From the NCBI RefSeq assembly GCF_039941015.1, contig NZ_JBDVFI010000031.1: a DNA stretch of 64,000 bases. One strand, given 5' to 3'. Numbering within the stretch: position 1 is the first letter of the stretch; every line of letters begins with the position of its first letter. The notes under the pieces are model-generated. The model saw only the letters and a list, made by a program, of their open reading frames with translations, ran no database searches and was not told the DNA's origin. The stretch comes from Sedimentitalea sp039941015. Its GTDB lineage: Bacteria; Pseudomonadota; Alphaproteobacteria; Rhodobacterales; Rhodobacteraceae. This document shows positions 45,346 to 54,272 of this stretch, piece after piece. The position numbers and the translations under genes were made by a program.

Positions 45346-45596
45346 TTGAACGCAGTGCAATGCAGACCGCCAAGTCCCTGTGGCACACACAGCGCATCAA
45401 GCGGTTGATCAGGGAACGCATTGGCAGCGGTGCTGCCTGCCTTGTCTCGGTTCGCGAGACAATTTGTACCGATCCCGCCTGCCCAGGACCGGCGACCGAG
45501 GTTCGCATCACGACCCTGAGCTTTCGCGAAACCCACTTCACCATCCACAAGCCTGCTTCTGCAGTGTGCCGCTCAGACATTTCCAACGTAATTTGA
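45342..45596 (+). CDS. Small Cys-Pro protein (CxxxxCP type), unknown function
   Basis: 84-aa protein beginning in an ATGA overlap with the deaminase gene. It has an N-terminal helix and a core SVRETICTDPACPGPATEVR, then FTIHKP near the end. Proteins with this C-x4-CP-xxxTE pattern and a terminal HKP motif recur beside COG0523-type genes as far as I recall, but the function is not known to me. The two cysteines could bind metal. Followed by a strong hairpin. Confidence 0.75.
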   Translation: MIERSAMQTAKSLWHTQRIKRLIRERIGSGAACLVSVRETICTDPACPGPATEVRITTLSFRETHFTIHKPASAVCRSDISNVI

Positions 45597-45667
45597 TCTG
45601 GTTTGTTTCAGCGGCCAATCACCAGCCGCGGAATCAAACGACCGAGCGGTAACTTGGGGTGCAAAGA

Positions 45668-45690
45668 GCGCGGCGAGAATGACGCCGCGC
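45668..45690 (+). terminator. Terminator of the hisI-like operon
   Basis: GCGCGGCG / CGCCGCGC, eight-base perfect stem with a seven-base loop, 72 bases after the last stop of the plus-strand operon. No T-run follows, so efficiency is uncertain. Confidence 0.55.
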
Positions 45691-45722
45691 AACACATAAA
45701 GGTCTGCCTATTAAGAAGAGCA

Positions 45723-45747
45723 GGCGCCGCCCTTGCTGGGCAGCGCC
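45723..45747 (-). terminator. Terminator of the MDR reductase gene
   Basis: On the minus strand GGCGC-T-GCCC / GGGC-G-GCGCC with a five-base loop, followed by TGCTCTTCTTAATAG, 14 bases past the reductase stop. Good Rho-independent form. Confidence 0.65.
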
Positions 45748-45760
45748 GCTCCTATACGCG

Positions 45761-46873
45761 TCAGGACCAGGGCGTTACGAGGTATTTCTCGCCCGTCTTC
45801 ATAGCGTGGTAGTCCATCACGGCCTCTTTCGTCAGCATGTCTTCCAATGAGACGCGCGATTTGTAGTGGCTGGCAAAAGTGGTGGTAAGGTTGTCGCGCA
45901 CACGCTGCCGCATGCGGCCCATGGTTTCCTGCCCAACGGACTGCAGGAAGGGGAACAAAAGCCAGCCCGACAGCGTCCAGCCGAACCCGTAGGACGGCGT
46001 CAGAATAGTGGGGCTTGTATCAAGGCGGCCGTAGATGAACATACGCTTTTGCTGGTTAGAGCCGTAGCGCGAGAATTCGGTCATCTGCTCAACGGCGACC
46101 CGTTCCATCGCTCTGAACGCCGTGTCGACCTGCTTGCCGCCCCCGACGGGATCAAAGCCATAAAACGCACCGGTTTCCCGGATGGCGCCGCTCAACTGGT
46201 CCATGAAGTCGTCGTCGGAGGAATTGACCACATGCGTTGCCCCGAGACCCTTCAGCAGGTCAACCTGATCGCTCTTGCGAACGATGTTTACCAGTCCGAG
46301 TCCGTCTTCTTTGCAGATACGTGTCAGCATCTGCCCAAGGTTTGATGCACCTACCGTATGCAGAATGGCGTCCTGCCCGTCGGCTTTGGCATTTTCGGCA
46401 AAACCAAGTGCAGTCATCGGGTTGACGAAGGAGCTGGCTCCTTCTTCGGCGGAGTGATCGCCTAGCGGCAGGCACATGGACGCATCGGCAAGGCAATATT
46501 GGCTGTAGGCGTTGCCCGGCACGCAAGACACGCGCTGCCCCACAAGGGCCTGCGCAGCTTCGCTGTCACCAGCCGCGACCACGGTGCCGGCCCCTTCGTT
46601 GCCAGCGGGCAGCTTCATCCCATGACGCGCCTTTGAGGCCCGATTTGCCGCCTCGGGCATCTTGGCGACAAACTTGCCGCGCGTGTATTCCGCGTTTTCG
46701 ACGTCTGCACCGCCGACCAGAATGGCAAGGTCGGATGGGTTGATCGGCGCCGCTTCCATTTTCACCAGAACCTGTTTGCCGGTGGGGGCCTCAACGGTCA
46801 CCTCCTCCAGTGCGACGGTCAGCGTGCCGTCAGCCTCGAGCGTGGTGAACAACTGTTTGCCAGTGGTAGTCAT
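45761..46873 (-). CDS. MDR-family zinc-type dehydrogenase / quinone oxidoreductase
   Basis: 370-aa medium-chain dehydrogenase/reductase. Features are the N-terminal catalytic fold (VLVKMEAAPINPSDLAIL), a GAGTV turn (PAGNEGAGTVVAAG), and the Rossmann motif HTVGASNLGQMLTRI. The Cys/His ligands of zinc alcohol dehydrogenases are not evident, so it is more like a quinone or enoyl reductase (NADPH-dependent). The divergent neighbour is an aldehyde dehydrogenase gene, with a shared 199-base promoter region. Confidence 0.85.
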   Translation of the reverse strand: MTTTGKQLFTTLEADGTLTVALEEVTVEAPTGKQVLVKMEAAPINPSDLAILVGGADVENAEYTRGKFVAKMPEAANRASKARHGMKLPAGNEGAGTVVAAGDSEAAQALVGQRVSCVPGNAYSQYCLADASMCLPLGDHSAEEGASSFVNPMTALGFAENAKADGQDAILHTVGASNLGQMLTRICKEDGLGLVNIVRKSDQVDLLKGLGATHVVNSSDDDFMDQLSGAIRETGAFYGFDPVGGGKQVDTAFRAMERVAVEQMTEFSRYGSNQQKRMFIYGRLDTSPTILTPSYGFGWTLSGWLLFPFLQSVGQETMGRMRQRVRDNLTTTFASHYKSRVSLEDMLTKEAVMDYHAMKTGEKYLVTPWS

Positions 46874-47072
46874 GATCGGGTCTCCTAATTATTCGATGAT
46901 CTTAGGGCGTGGGGTATGCCATCGCGATCTGATGTCACACCCGAACGTATGGTCAACGCTGACGCCTGCAATAACGTTTCCGTGACTTACAGGCTCAAGG
47001 GCGTGCCGTACAGGAACCAAACCCCGACCTCGGTGTTGTCCTTCCAACGCCTCAAAGTCTGAAGGAGACATC

Positions 47073-48449
47073 ATGTCGACGATCACGACAACAAACCCCG
47101 CCACCGGTAAGGTCATAGAAACCTATCCACAGATGACGAAGGACGACGCCGTGCAAAAGCTTGAAGCTGCGCACGAAGCCTTTCTTGACTGGCGGACAAA
47201 GACCCATGAAAAGCGCGCACCCTATCTGATGCGGATCGCCGAGTTGCTGCGCGAGCATTCCGATGAATTGTCAGAGCTGATGACACGGGAGACTGGCAAG
47301 CTGACCAAGGATGGCAAAACCGAGGTCGAAATTTGTGCTGCAATTTTTGAATATACCGCGCAGCACGGCCCCGATGTTCTCGCTGACGAGGAACGCACGC
47401 ACGGCCAAAACGGCGCGTGCGGCGTCGTCAGCCACCAGCCGATTGGCGTGATCTATTCGATCCAGCCGTGGAACTTTCCGCTGTATCAACCAGTCCGTGT
47501 GCTGGCGGCGAACCTCATGGCGGGCAATGGGTGCGTGTTGAAACACGCCAGCATTTGCACTGGATCGGGCCTGCGTCTGCGCGAACTGTGCATAGAGGCC
47601 GGCCTGCCCAAAGACCTGTTTCAAGTCGTTTTGATCGACCATGACACCAGCGATACGCTGATCGGACATCCTCTGGTGCGCGGTGTCACCATGACCGGCA
47701 GCGACGGGGCAGGGCGTCACATTGGAGGCGTGGCGGCCAAGGCTTTGAAAAAGACCGTGCTGGAGCTTGGGTCGAACGATGCCTATTTGGTAATGGAAGA
47801 CGCGGACATTGAAACCGCCGTCAAATACTCTGTCATGGGGCGCTTGTATAACAACGGTGAAACCTGCGTTTCGGCCAAGCGTTTCGTAGTGACCGAGAAA
47901 GCCTACGATGCCTTTGTGTCGGCCTTCGTAGACCAAATGCAGGCGATCACCATGGGTGATCCGACAGAAAAAGACTCCCAGCTTGGGCCACTGTCCAGCG
48001 AGGAGCAATTTGACACGGTGAAGGACCAAGTGGAGCAAAGCGTTGCAAAAGGGGCCAAGGTGCTCTGTGGTGGCACCGCGCCTGATCGCACGGGCGCCTA
48101 TTATCCCGCCACTGTGTTGGCCGATGTGACGCCCGGCATGCCCGCCTATGACGACGAGATCTTTGGCCCGGTGGCTGCCGTGATCCGCGCCAAGGACGAC
48201 GAAGACGCCATGCGCATCGCCAACGACAGCCGCTATGGCCTTGGCGGTGGGATATTCTGCAAGGATGAAGGGCGCGCGCTGAGGCTCGCCCGCGATCACT
48301 TTGATACCGGCATGGTGCGGATCAACTCCTTTGGCGCGGCAGATCCGAACATGCCCTTCGGTGGCGTCAAGGACTCGGGTTATGGCCGCGAACACGGCGG
48401 CTTTGGCATGAAGGAATTCACAAACGCAAAGGCGATCTTTTTGCCATGA
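47073..48449 (+). CDS. Aldehyde dehydrogenase, succinate-semialdehyde type
   Basis: 458-aa NAD(P)-dependent aldehyde dehydrogenase. GVIYSIQPWNFPLYQPVRVL is the cofactor/anchor segment, VLELGSNDAYLV carries the general-base Glu, NGETCVSAKRFVV the catalytic Cys (about residue 268) and NSFGAADPNMPFGGVKDSG the C-terminal motif. It is shortest and closest to the Sad/GabD2 (YneI-like) group that oxidises succinate semialdehyde. AAGGAGA ribosome site before the ATG. Overlaps the GST gene by four bases. Confidence 0.9.
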   Translation: MSTITTTNPATGKVIETYPQMTKDDAVQKLEAAHEAFLDWRTKTHEKRAPYLMRIAELLREHSDELSELMTRETGKLTKDGKTEVEICAAIFEYTAQHGPDVLADEERTHGQNGACGVVSHQPIGVIYSIQPWNFPLYQPVRVLAANLMAGNGCVLKHASICTGSGLRLRELCIEAGLPKDLFQVVLIDHDTSDTLIGHPLVRGVTMTGSDGAGRHIGGVAAKALKKTVLELGSNDAYLVMEDADIETAVKYSVMGRLYNNGETCVSAKRFVVTEKAYDAFVSAFVDQMQAITMGDPTEKDSQLGPLSSEEQFDTVKDQVEQSVAKGAKVLCGGTAPDRTGAYYPATVLADVTPGMPAYDDEIFGPVAAVIRAKDDEDAMRIANDSRYGLGGGIFCKDEGRALRLARDHFDTGMVRINSFGAADPNMPFGGVKDSGYGREHGGFGMKEFTNAKAIFLP

Positions 48450-49075
48450 TTACATTACACGCTCTGAAATATTCCCGCGCGAACCGAATATTGTGGCTGC
48501 TGGCCGATCTTGGCCAGCCCTGCAACCGGATCGATTATGACCGCACCAAGAGCCTTCGTGCGCCAGAGGCATTGAAGCGGGTCCACCCCTTGGGAAAATC
48601 CCCGGTTATCGAGGACGAAGGCGAAATGATCGCCGAGTCCGCGACCATCCTGCGCTATCTCGCGGCGAAGTACGCTGATAACAGCCATACCCCTCCTCAG
48701 GGCACGCCCGCCTATTGGCAGCACGAAGCGCTGCTGGACTACGTGGAAGCATCCTTTGCCGAGGTCGCCCTGCAAGCCATTCTTCCAGCATTTGGTGGTG
48801 AACCGGTGCCGGAAACGGCCCGATCGGCGTTGGATGTCCATCTCGACTATATCACCCAGCTTATCGGTGATGGCCCGCTGCTGTTTGGCAATCGCGCGAT
48901 GCTGGCGGATATCCAGATGTCCTACATCATAGCACTCCTGGCGCGGCTTGACCTGCTGAATGACCATCCCGTGATCGCGACCTACTGGGACGCGCTGCAG
49001 GAGCAGCCAGGCTACATCGCCGCAACTCAGGCGAGGGGCCCCATGGCTCCGCCTGCTGACACAGAAAGGAAATGA
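48446..49075 (+). CDS. Glutathione S-transferase
   Basis: 209-aa cytosolic-type GST: thioredoxin-like N-domain (ITLHALKYSRANRILWLLAD, with Ser in KYSR at the catalytic position, and HPLGKSPVIEDEGEMIAES containing cis-Pro and the glutathione-binding ES pair) and an all-helical C-domain (MLADIQMSYIIALLARLDLL). Translationally coupled to the aldehyde dehydrogenase and followed in two bases by an NmrA-like SDR gene: a small redox/detoxification operon. Confidence 0.93.
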   Translation: MITLHALKYSRANRILWLLADLGQPCNRIDYDRTKSLRAPEALKRVHPLGKSPVIEDEGEMIAESATILRYLAAKYADNSHTPPQGTPAYWQHEALLDYVEASFAEVALQAILPAFGGEPVPETARSALDVHLDYITQLIGDGPLLFGNRAMLADIQMSYIIALLARLDLLNDHPVIATYWDALQEQPGYIAATQARGPMAPPADTERK

Positions 49076-49076
49076 G

Positions 49077-49679
49077 ATGACAAAGAATATTCTGATCGCC
49101 GGTGCCACCGGCAAGACTGGCCGCATCCTGACCCAACAGATCATAGACCAGGGACACACTGTGACAGCACTGGTGCGCGAGAGTTCTGACACCAGCCATC
49201 TCCCCAAGGCAACGAATCTGCGCCAAGCGGATCTGACCGATCTGCAGCCGGGCGTTTGCGATGGAGCAGACGTGGTGATCTTTGCAGCAGGTTCTGGCGG
49301 ATCGACCGGCCCCGAGATGACCGAAAAGGTCGACCGCGACGGGGCGATGCGACTGGTAGACCTCGCCCAAACAGCCGGCGCCGAGCGGTTTGTCATGCTC
49401 AGCACGGTCGGGGCGGATCAAGCCGATCCTTCCGGCGATATGGCGCACTACCTGAAGGCAAAGCACGAGGCGGATGAGCATCTCAAGTCCTCCGGACTGA
49501 CCTATGCCATCCTGCGGCCTGTTGCGCTGACAGATAACGGGCCTGGTGAGGATGTGACCTTGGCAAACGAGGTGGATAAATCCGCCACGGCCAGCCGTTC
49601 CGACGTGGCGCAGGTTCTGGCCACCGCTGCCACGACCGGGAAATACGATGGCAAGGCACTCGAGATGCAGTCTGCTTGA
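49077..49679 (+). CDS. NmrA-like NAD(P)-binding SDR protein
   Basis: 200-aa atypical short-chain dehydrogenase with the N-terminal GATGKTGRILTQQIID dinucleotide-binding loop, LVRESSD, and the YLKAKHEADEHLKSSGLTYA segment with Tyr and Lys of the active-site type. Members often act as NAD(P)H-dependent oxidoreductases or redox sensors. Third gene of the ALDH-GST operon, terminated by a strong hairpin. Confidence 0.9.
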   Translation: MTKNILIAGATGKTGRILTQQIIDQGHTVTALVRESSDTSHLPKATNLRQADLTDLQPGVCDGADVVIFAAGSGGSTGPEMTEKVDRDGAMRLVDLAQTAGAERFVMLSTVGADQADPSGDMAHYLKAKHEADEHLKSSGLTYAILRPVALTDNGPGEDVTLANEVDKSATASRSDVAQVLATAATTGKYDGKALEMQSA

Positions 49680-49684
49680 CGCCC

Positions 49685-49721
49685 GAAGCGGGCCGGCATG
49701 ATTTTTGCCGGCCTTCGCTTT
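49685..49721. terminator. Bidirectional terminator after the redox operon
   Basis: GAAGCGGGCCGGCA / TGCCGGCCTTCGCTTTC inverted repeat with a short loop and a T-run, five bases past the SDR stop. This also marks the left edge of block C. Confidence 0.8.
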
Positions 49722-50101
49722 CTAGTAGGTGCGGGTTACGCCGTCGCAGATTGCTCGGGTGCACGTCGCAGCGAAAGTCTTGTTCGGCGGATCGCGACGC
49801 AGCAGCACCGGCCGACGGGGAACGGCAGGTCTGGACCTGTCGCGCTCGTCCATGACGTCAAGTGACCCGAACCTTGCGAAGGTCGCTACCTGCGCATCGC
49901 AACTTCTGCAGCACTGTAACAGCTGCGCGAAAATGTCGTAAAATGGTAGGAAGTTGCAGTCGGCAGACTGTTACATTGACGCGGAATAGTCGGAATATGT
50001 CATTTGCGTTTGCAACGCCTGATATGTCGGTTCGCCCATTGCGAGGGTTCCCGACAAATCTGTTGTCCAACCGATTTGACGAAAGAATGGAGCGCTTCAG
50101 A

Positions 50102-51121
50102 ATGCGATTTTTTGCCCCTGCCAACCTTCTCGCCAGCGTATTGGCGCTCGCCGGAACTGCCGCCGCGCAGGCAGAGCCGGTCAAGGTCAATGTGATGAAC
50201 TATATCACGGCGCAGACCGCCATGCAGTTTGACACCTATCAGAAACAGGCCGGCGGCGTGAACAAGGTGCTCAACGAACGCGAGCCGGTGCCGGTCGACA
50301 ACCAGCCGACGATTCGAATGAACCGCGACACGCTCTACAGCTTCATGGTTATCGATATCAGCAAGGGCGCGACCGTCACGCTGCCCGATGCGGGGTCGCG
50401 CTATCGCTCGATGATGGTGGTGAACGAGTCCAACTATATCAACGCGGTCTACCTAGATGGCGGCGCTCACAAGCTGACGAAAGAGGAATTCGGCTCGGAT
50501 CACGTCTGGGTCGGGATTCGCACGTTGGTCAATTCGAACTCGGCCGACGACATCAATGCGGTGCATGCGCTGCAGGACGGGATCAAGGTTGAGGCGGGAT
50601 CGGCCAACCCCTTCGTGGCGAAGGACTATGATCAGGCCAGCTATAAGGCGACGCTCGACCCGCTGCTGGAACTTGGCAAAGGTGTGCCCGACTCGACGGG
50701 CTGGTTCGGCTCGAAGGAAGATACCACGCCCATTGGTCACCTCATCGGCACCGCAGTCGGCTTTGGCGGGCTGCCGCAGAAACATGCTTTCTACCTGAAC
50801 GTCAATCCAGATTTGCCGGTCGGTGAATATCAACTGACCGCAAAGGATGTGCCCGTCCGGGCGTTCTGGTCGGTCAGCCTTTACAACGGCAAGGGGTATT
50901 TCCAGAAGAACCCGCAGAACGCTTATAATTTCAACAGCGTCAACGCGAGAAAGAACGAGGATGGGTCGATCACCATTCACTTTGGTGGATGCGATGATGG
51001 CCGCGTCAACTGCCTGCCGATCATGGAGGGGTGGAACTACGGCGTGCGCCTATACGAGCCGGAAGAGGCGATCCTTGATGGCAGCTATGTCTTTCCTTCA
51101 GTGCAGAAAATACCGAAGTAA
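50102..51121 (+). CDS. Secreted DUF1254/DUF1214 protein, short class (copy 4)
   Basis: 339-aa exported protein. The ATG at 50102 gives a signal peptide (PANLLASVLALAGTAAAQA); a longer frame to 49862 runs through non-coding sequence. DUF1254 part: DTYQKQAGGVNKVLNE, RMNRDTLYSFMVIDISKG. DUF1214 part: KDVPVRAFWSVSLYNGKGYF, NEDGSITIHFGG, WNYGVRLYEPE. It is a relative of copy 2 (35630-36766), 14 kb away. A further relic of this family lies directly downstream. Confidence 0.9.
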   Translation: MRFFAPANLLASVLALAGTAAAQAEPVKVNVMNYITAQTAMQFDTYQKQAGGVNKVLNEREPVPVDNQPTIRMNRDTLYSFMVIDISKGATVTLPDAGSRYRSMMVVNESNYINAVYLDGGAHKLTKEEFGSDHVWVGIRTLVNSNSADDINAVHALQDGIKVEAGSANPFVAKDYDQASYKATLDPLLELGKGVPDSTGWFGSKEDTTPIGHLIGTAVGFGGLPQKHAFYLNVNPDLPVGEYQLTAKDVPVRAFWSVSLYNGKGYFQKNPQNAYNFNSVNARKNEDGSITIHFGGCDDGRVNCLPIMEGWNYGVRLYEPEEAILDGSYVFPSVQKIPK

Positions 51122-51130
51122 CGCGAACCC

Positions 51131-51271
51131 GGACCTCTGGTCTCTTGCCGGACCGCAGAGAAAGACGCACCGACTGATGCGGCGCTCAAGGTCAACTGGC
51201 GCGCCGCATCAAATGGCCCGACCTACATGATCATCCGGCTCTACTGGCTAAGGAAAGCTGCTTTGGAAACC
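51131..51271 (+). pseudogene. Relic of a DUF1214 C-terminus (fifth family copy)
   Basis: Downstream of copy 4, a stretch in one frame reads AALKVNWRAASNGPTYMIIR then LYWLRKAALETT, matching the usual end of DUF1214 proteins (NW.PAP.GPF...RLYWP...AL). Only about 45 codons remain with no start or upstream domain. It is probably the tail of a lost tandem copy. Confidence 0.7.
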
Positions 51272-51769
51272 ACCCGCGATAATTGCTGCTCCTCCGCCCC
51301 CCGCAAACAGCTCCAAGACTTCGGACGCCAAGACGACCAAGCCCACAGGTGAACTTTTATCGAAGACAGTGTGCTTGCCGACCTCCTAGCGCCACCGCAC
51401 CCGATGGCAGCTACGCAAGGCACAAAAGCGCCCCGGCACTTCCCGCTAGAAGTAACGGCAAATATGAAAGTAACCGAATACGAAGCTCTTGAGCAAATTG
51501 AGCCAGAATGACCCTCTCGATTGCGAGACCCTTTTCCAAACCAACAATAATTGGGCGGGGTAGGTGACTAACAGCAAGCCAAGGAGCCAGCTCGCGATGG
51601 TCACCCAGACACTAGGGCAGGGACGACCAGAACCACCAAACAGATGGCCCAGACATCAAATGCGAACGTGGGTCCTATCCACGAACTCACGAATTTTTCC
51701 TGGTACAGCGTCGCATGGCTCCGAGGTTCCATTGGTCGCTCAGGGCCGCGATGCGCGCCTTTGGGACCG
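51272..51769. other. Intergenic region, nothing recognised
   Basis: About 500 bases between the DUF1214 relic and the 3' end of the propeller gene. Short frames only, low coding character; possibly more eroded sequence. Confidence 0.35.
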
Positions 51770-53848
51770 TCAGGGCATCCTCACCTGTCCGCCCATCACC
51801 GGCGTCTTGACCGGCTTGGCCGCCCCATAGAAAACCACGATCGTGCTGGCAGGAAACCGGGTAGACAGAGCCTCTTCGGGATCTTCGCTGAACCCGGTAA
51901 CTGTATTGTCCCAGCCATTGCCGACCCAGACGTTGCCCGCAGGATCGACTCCAATCGGCGCGACGACCTGCAAGCCACCGACATAACCCTCGGACGGTGT
52001 GATCGGATCCCCGGTGGTTACGCCGGGCGGGCAGGTATCGGTGCGAAAGCCGCACAGCTGGGTGATCGAGTGGCTTGTCGAACTTGCGACCCAGACGTTG
52101 TCATCGCCGTCGATGGCGACCCCCCAAGGGCCGGTGATGGCACCATCCGCGTTGAAGGGGCCAAGCACCGTCCCGTCGGGGCGGATCACGGAGATATCAC
52201 CGCCGGGATATTCGCTGATGATCTTCCAAAGATTGACCCACATATGGGCCGAAATCTCGTCGGGCGACTCTGTACCCCTGTGGGTCGCAATCTTGCTTTC
52301 GATCGTCTGTTTGACCAGTTCCAGTTTCTCGATAGCGCCCGGGTGTCCGACGAGATTGCCGACCCAGGCATTCCCCTGACTGTCGATGGAAATAGCGTGT
52401 GGGCTGAAGCCCACCTTGATTTCCTCGGCGTTGCCAGGATCGTCCGCCGGAAACCGGGTCACTGTGTCGGACGAACTGTTGGTGATAAGGATTCGGTTCT
52501 GAGGGTCGATGGCAATTCCGAACGGCCCCTTGACCTGAAGCGTGCCCATCTCGGGCTTGCCGTCAACCGTCCGGCCCAGGATGCGCCCCTTGTCCGGGTC
52601 GCCGCCCGGGATGTGAACGATCTGGCTATTGCCATTGTCGACGGTCCAGACATCGCCGTTCGGTGCCACGATCACACCCTGCATATCCCCCAACTTGCCG
52701 CCAAAATCATAGCCGCCTTCCGGCGAAAGTGGCTCGCCGCTCTTGCGGTCCAACACGGAAATCGTGCGGCCGATCAGGTTGGTCAGCCAAACCTTGTCAT
52801 CGCCCGAAAACGCAATTCCCCAGCCCGGGCTGTCGAGCCCGCCGCCTGTGTAGCCGGTGATCGCCGGCGATAGCGGCGTACCGTCGGTATCGAACCGGCC
52901 TACGCCTGCGCCAAATTGCTTGAAAATCGTGGTTTGCGAGCCGATCAGCCAATTGTTGTTGGTCCAGAAATTGCCGTCCGCGTCCAGCGCGGCGCCACCC
53001 ACGCCATAGAAGCCGCCGCCACCGTAAACCAGCGACATGGTCCATGCGCTGGGAGCATAGAAGAGATAAGGGACGTGTGCGACGTCGCGATACCGCGCGC
53101 CGTTGGGAATGGGGTAGAATTCGTCGAGCAGCCCGAACAGTTCGCCTGCGTTGTGCCAAGGATGACGCGCGATGTTCTGTGCCGCCTGTAATGTGTCCGT
53201 CGGCACCGACCCGTTGGGCGGTGTCGCGGCAGCGAACAACTTGTTGCAGGCATCGGGGATCGCCGTGACGCAACCCGACAACAGGATGCCAAGCGTATTG
53301 AATTTTGCCAGGGTCGTAGTCCGGGGCGCATTCAGCGTGTCGGAAATGACCGGCCCCAGTGCACCCGTCTCGAGGTTCACAAAGTTCGGAACATTGCGCG
53401 ATGCGATCTTAAGGCCCAAGTCTGTTCCGCGTATGTCGGTGCCGTCCAGAAATTGCGCTGCCACAAAGGCAGAGGCAACCGTCGTCAACTCATTGATCGT
53501 CCCACGCGCGGGTACTTCGCTTCCAATGAGCGCCATCAGCGTGGTTGCCGGATTCGATCCCGTGGCGGCTGCCGATCTCGCCTCGCCTCCCTCCGCGACA
53601 AGATAGAGCACAGCACCGTCGTCAAGCCCATCGGCAATGCTCAAGTGGTAGTCCCCATTGTCGTTGGCACTTGCGGAGCCGAGCCTTCGAGGCTCGTCCG
53701 GACCTGCTTGCCAGACGGACACGTTGGCTCCGGCGATCGGCACGCCACCGACCGAAACCGTGCCTTCGAGACGCTCCTGGGCCGCTGCAGAGACCGCGAT
53801 CAGTGCCGCAGCGGTGGTAGATGCGCCGAGCTTCAAGAAGTAAGACAT
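51770..53848 (-). CDS. Secreted NHL/SMP-30-type beta-propeller protein
   Basis: 692-aa exported protein: signal peptide (MSYFLKLGASTTAAALIAVS), a carboxypeptidase-regulatory-like beta-sandwich (about 25-110; GTVSVGGVPIAGANVSVWQ), a helical middle part, and from about 280 a six-to-seven-bladed NHL-like propeller with repeats such as GVIVAPNGDVWTVDNGNSQI, GVAIDGDDNVWVASSTSHS and PIGVDPAGNVWVGNGWDNT. No lactonase metal site is certain. It is encoded divergently from an AraC regulator and convergent with DUF1254 copy 4. It may bind or process an extracellular substrate. ATG at 53848 chosen for the signal peptide. Confidence 0.85.
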   Translation of the reverse strand: MSYFLKLGASTTAAALIAVSAAAQERLEGTVSVGGVPIAGANVSVWQAGPDEPRRLGSASANDNGDYHLSIADGLDDGAVLYLVAEGGEARSAAATGSNPATTLMALIGSEVPARGTINELTTVASAFVAAQFLDGTDIRGTDLGLKIASRNVPNFVNLETGALGPVISDTLNAPRTTTLAKFNTLGILLSGCVTAIPDACNKLFAAATPPNGSVPTDTLQAAQNIARHPWHNAGELFGLLDEFYPIPNGARYRDVAHVPYLFYAPSAWTMSLVYGGGGFYGVGGAALDADGNFWTNNNWLIGSQTTIFKQFGAGVGRFDTDGTPLSPAITGYTGGGLDSPGWGIAFSGDDKVWLTNLIGRTISVLDRKSGEPLSPEGGYDFGGKLGDMQGVIVAPNGDVWTVDNGNSQIVHIPGGDPDKGRILGRTVDGKPEMGTLQVKGPFGIAIDPQNRILITNSSSDTVTRFPADDPGNAEEIKVGFSPHAISIDSQGNAWVGNLVGHPGAIEKLELVKQTIESKIATHRGTESPDEISAHMWVNLWKIISEYPGGDISVIRPDGTVLGPFNADGAITGPWGVAIDGDDNVWVASSTSHSITQLCGFRTDTCPPGVTTGDPITPSEGYVGGLQVVAPIGVDPAGNVWVGNGWDNTVTGFSEDPEEALSTRFPASTIVVFYGAAKPVKTPVMGGQVRMP

Positions 53849-54272
53849 GAATGAAGACCTTTCTCGGTTCTTAGCTGCAGACATTACGAAGCTGGACACG
53901 TCATGAACAGTACCGGTTGACCTGGCTTGCTGCGGCTTACATGAATACGAGGCTGCCGATGCAGATCTGCGTATCGGCTGACTTATTGAACCGAGTCTCG
54001 TAGTAATGGTCATTCGATCGAAATGTCCCTGTTCCGCAGACGCCCATGGCCACTGCCCCAATTGATAGTGAAAAACAGCAATCCAATCTTACCATTTTGC
54101 GCCACAGTCGTTTTAGGGGTTCGGTACATTTTGATGCAGGAGCCCCTGATTATATCACTAACTAAGCCAAGATTTTTACCCATCGGCGTCACAAGACAGG
54201 CCTAGATTTCCGAGCGAAGAAAGCAAGATCAAGCACTCGCACTCTCAGAAGCCGACTAGGAGACCGGTCATA
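53849..54272. promoter_or_regulatory. Divergent regulatory region propeller gene / AraC gene
   Basis: 424 bases, AT-richer than the genes, between two divergent genes. Likely holds both promoters and the binding sites of the AraC protein. I could not define a clear repeat pair. GAGACCGGTC-like sequence lies just before the regulator start with AGGAGA as its ribosome site (54258-54263). Confidence 0.4.
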
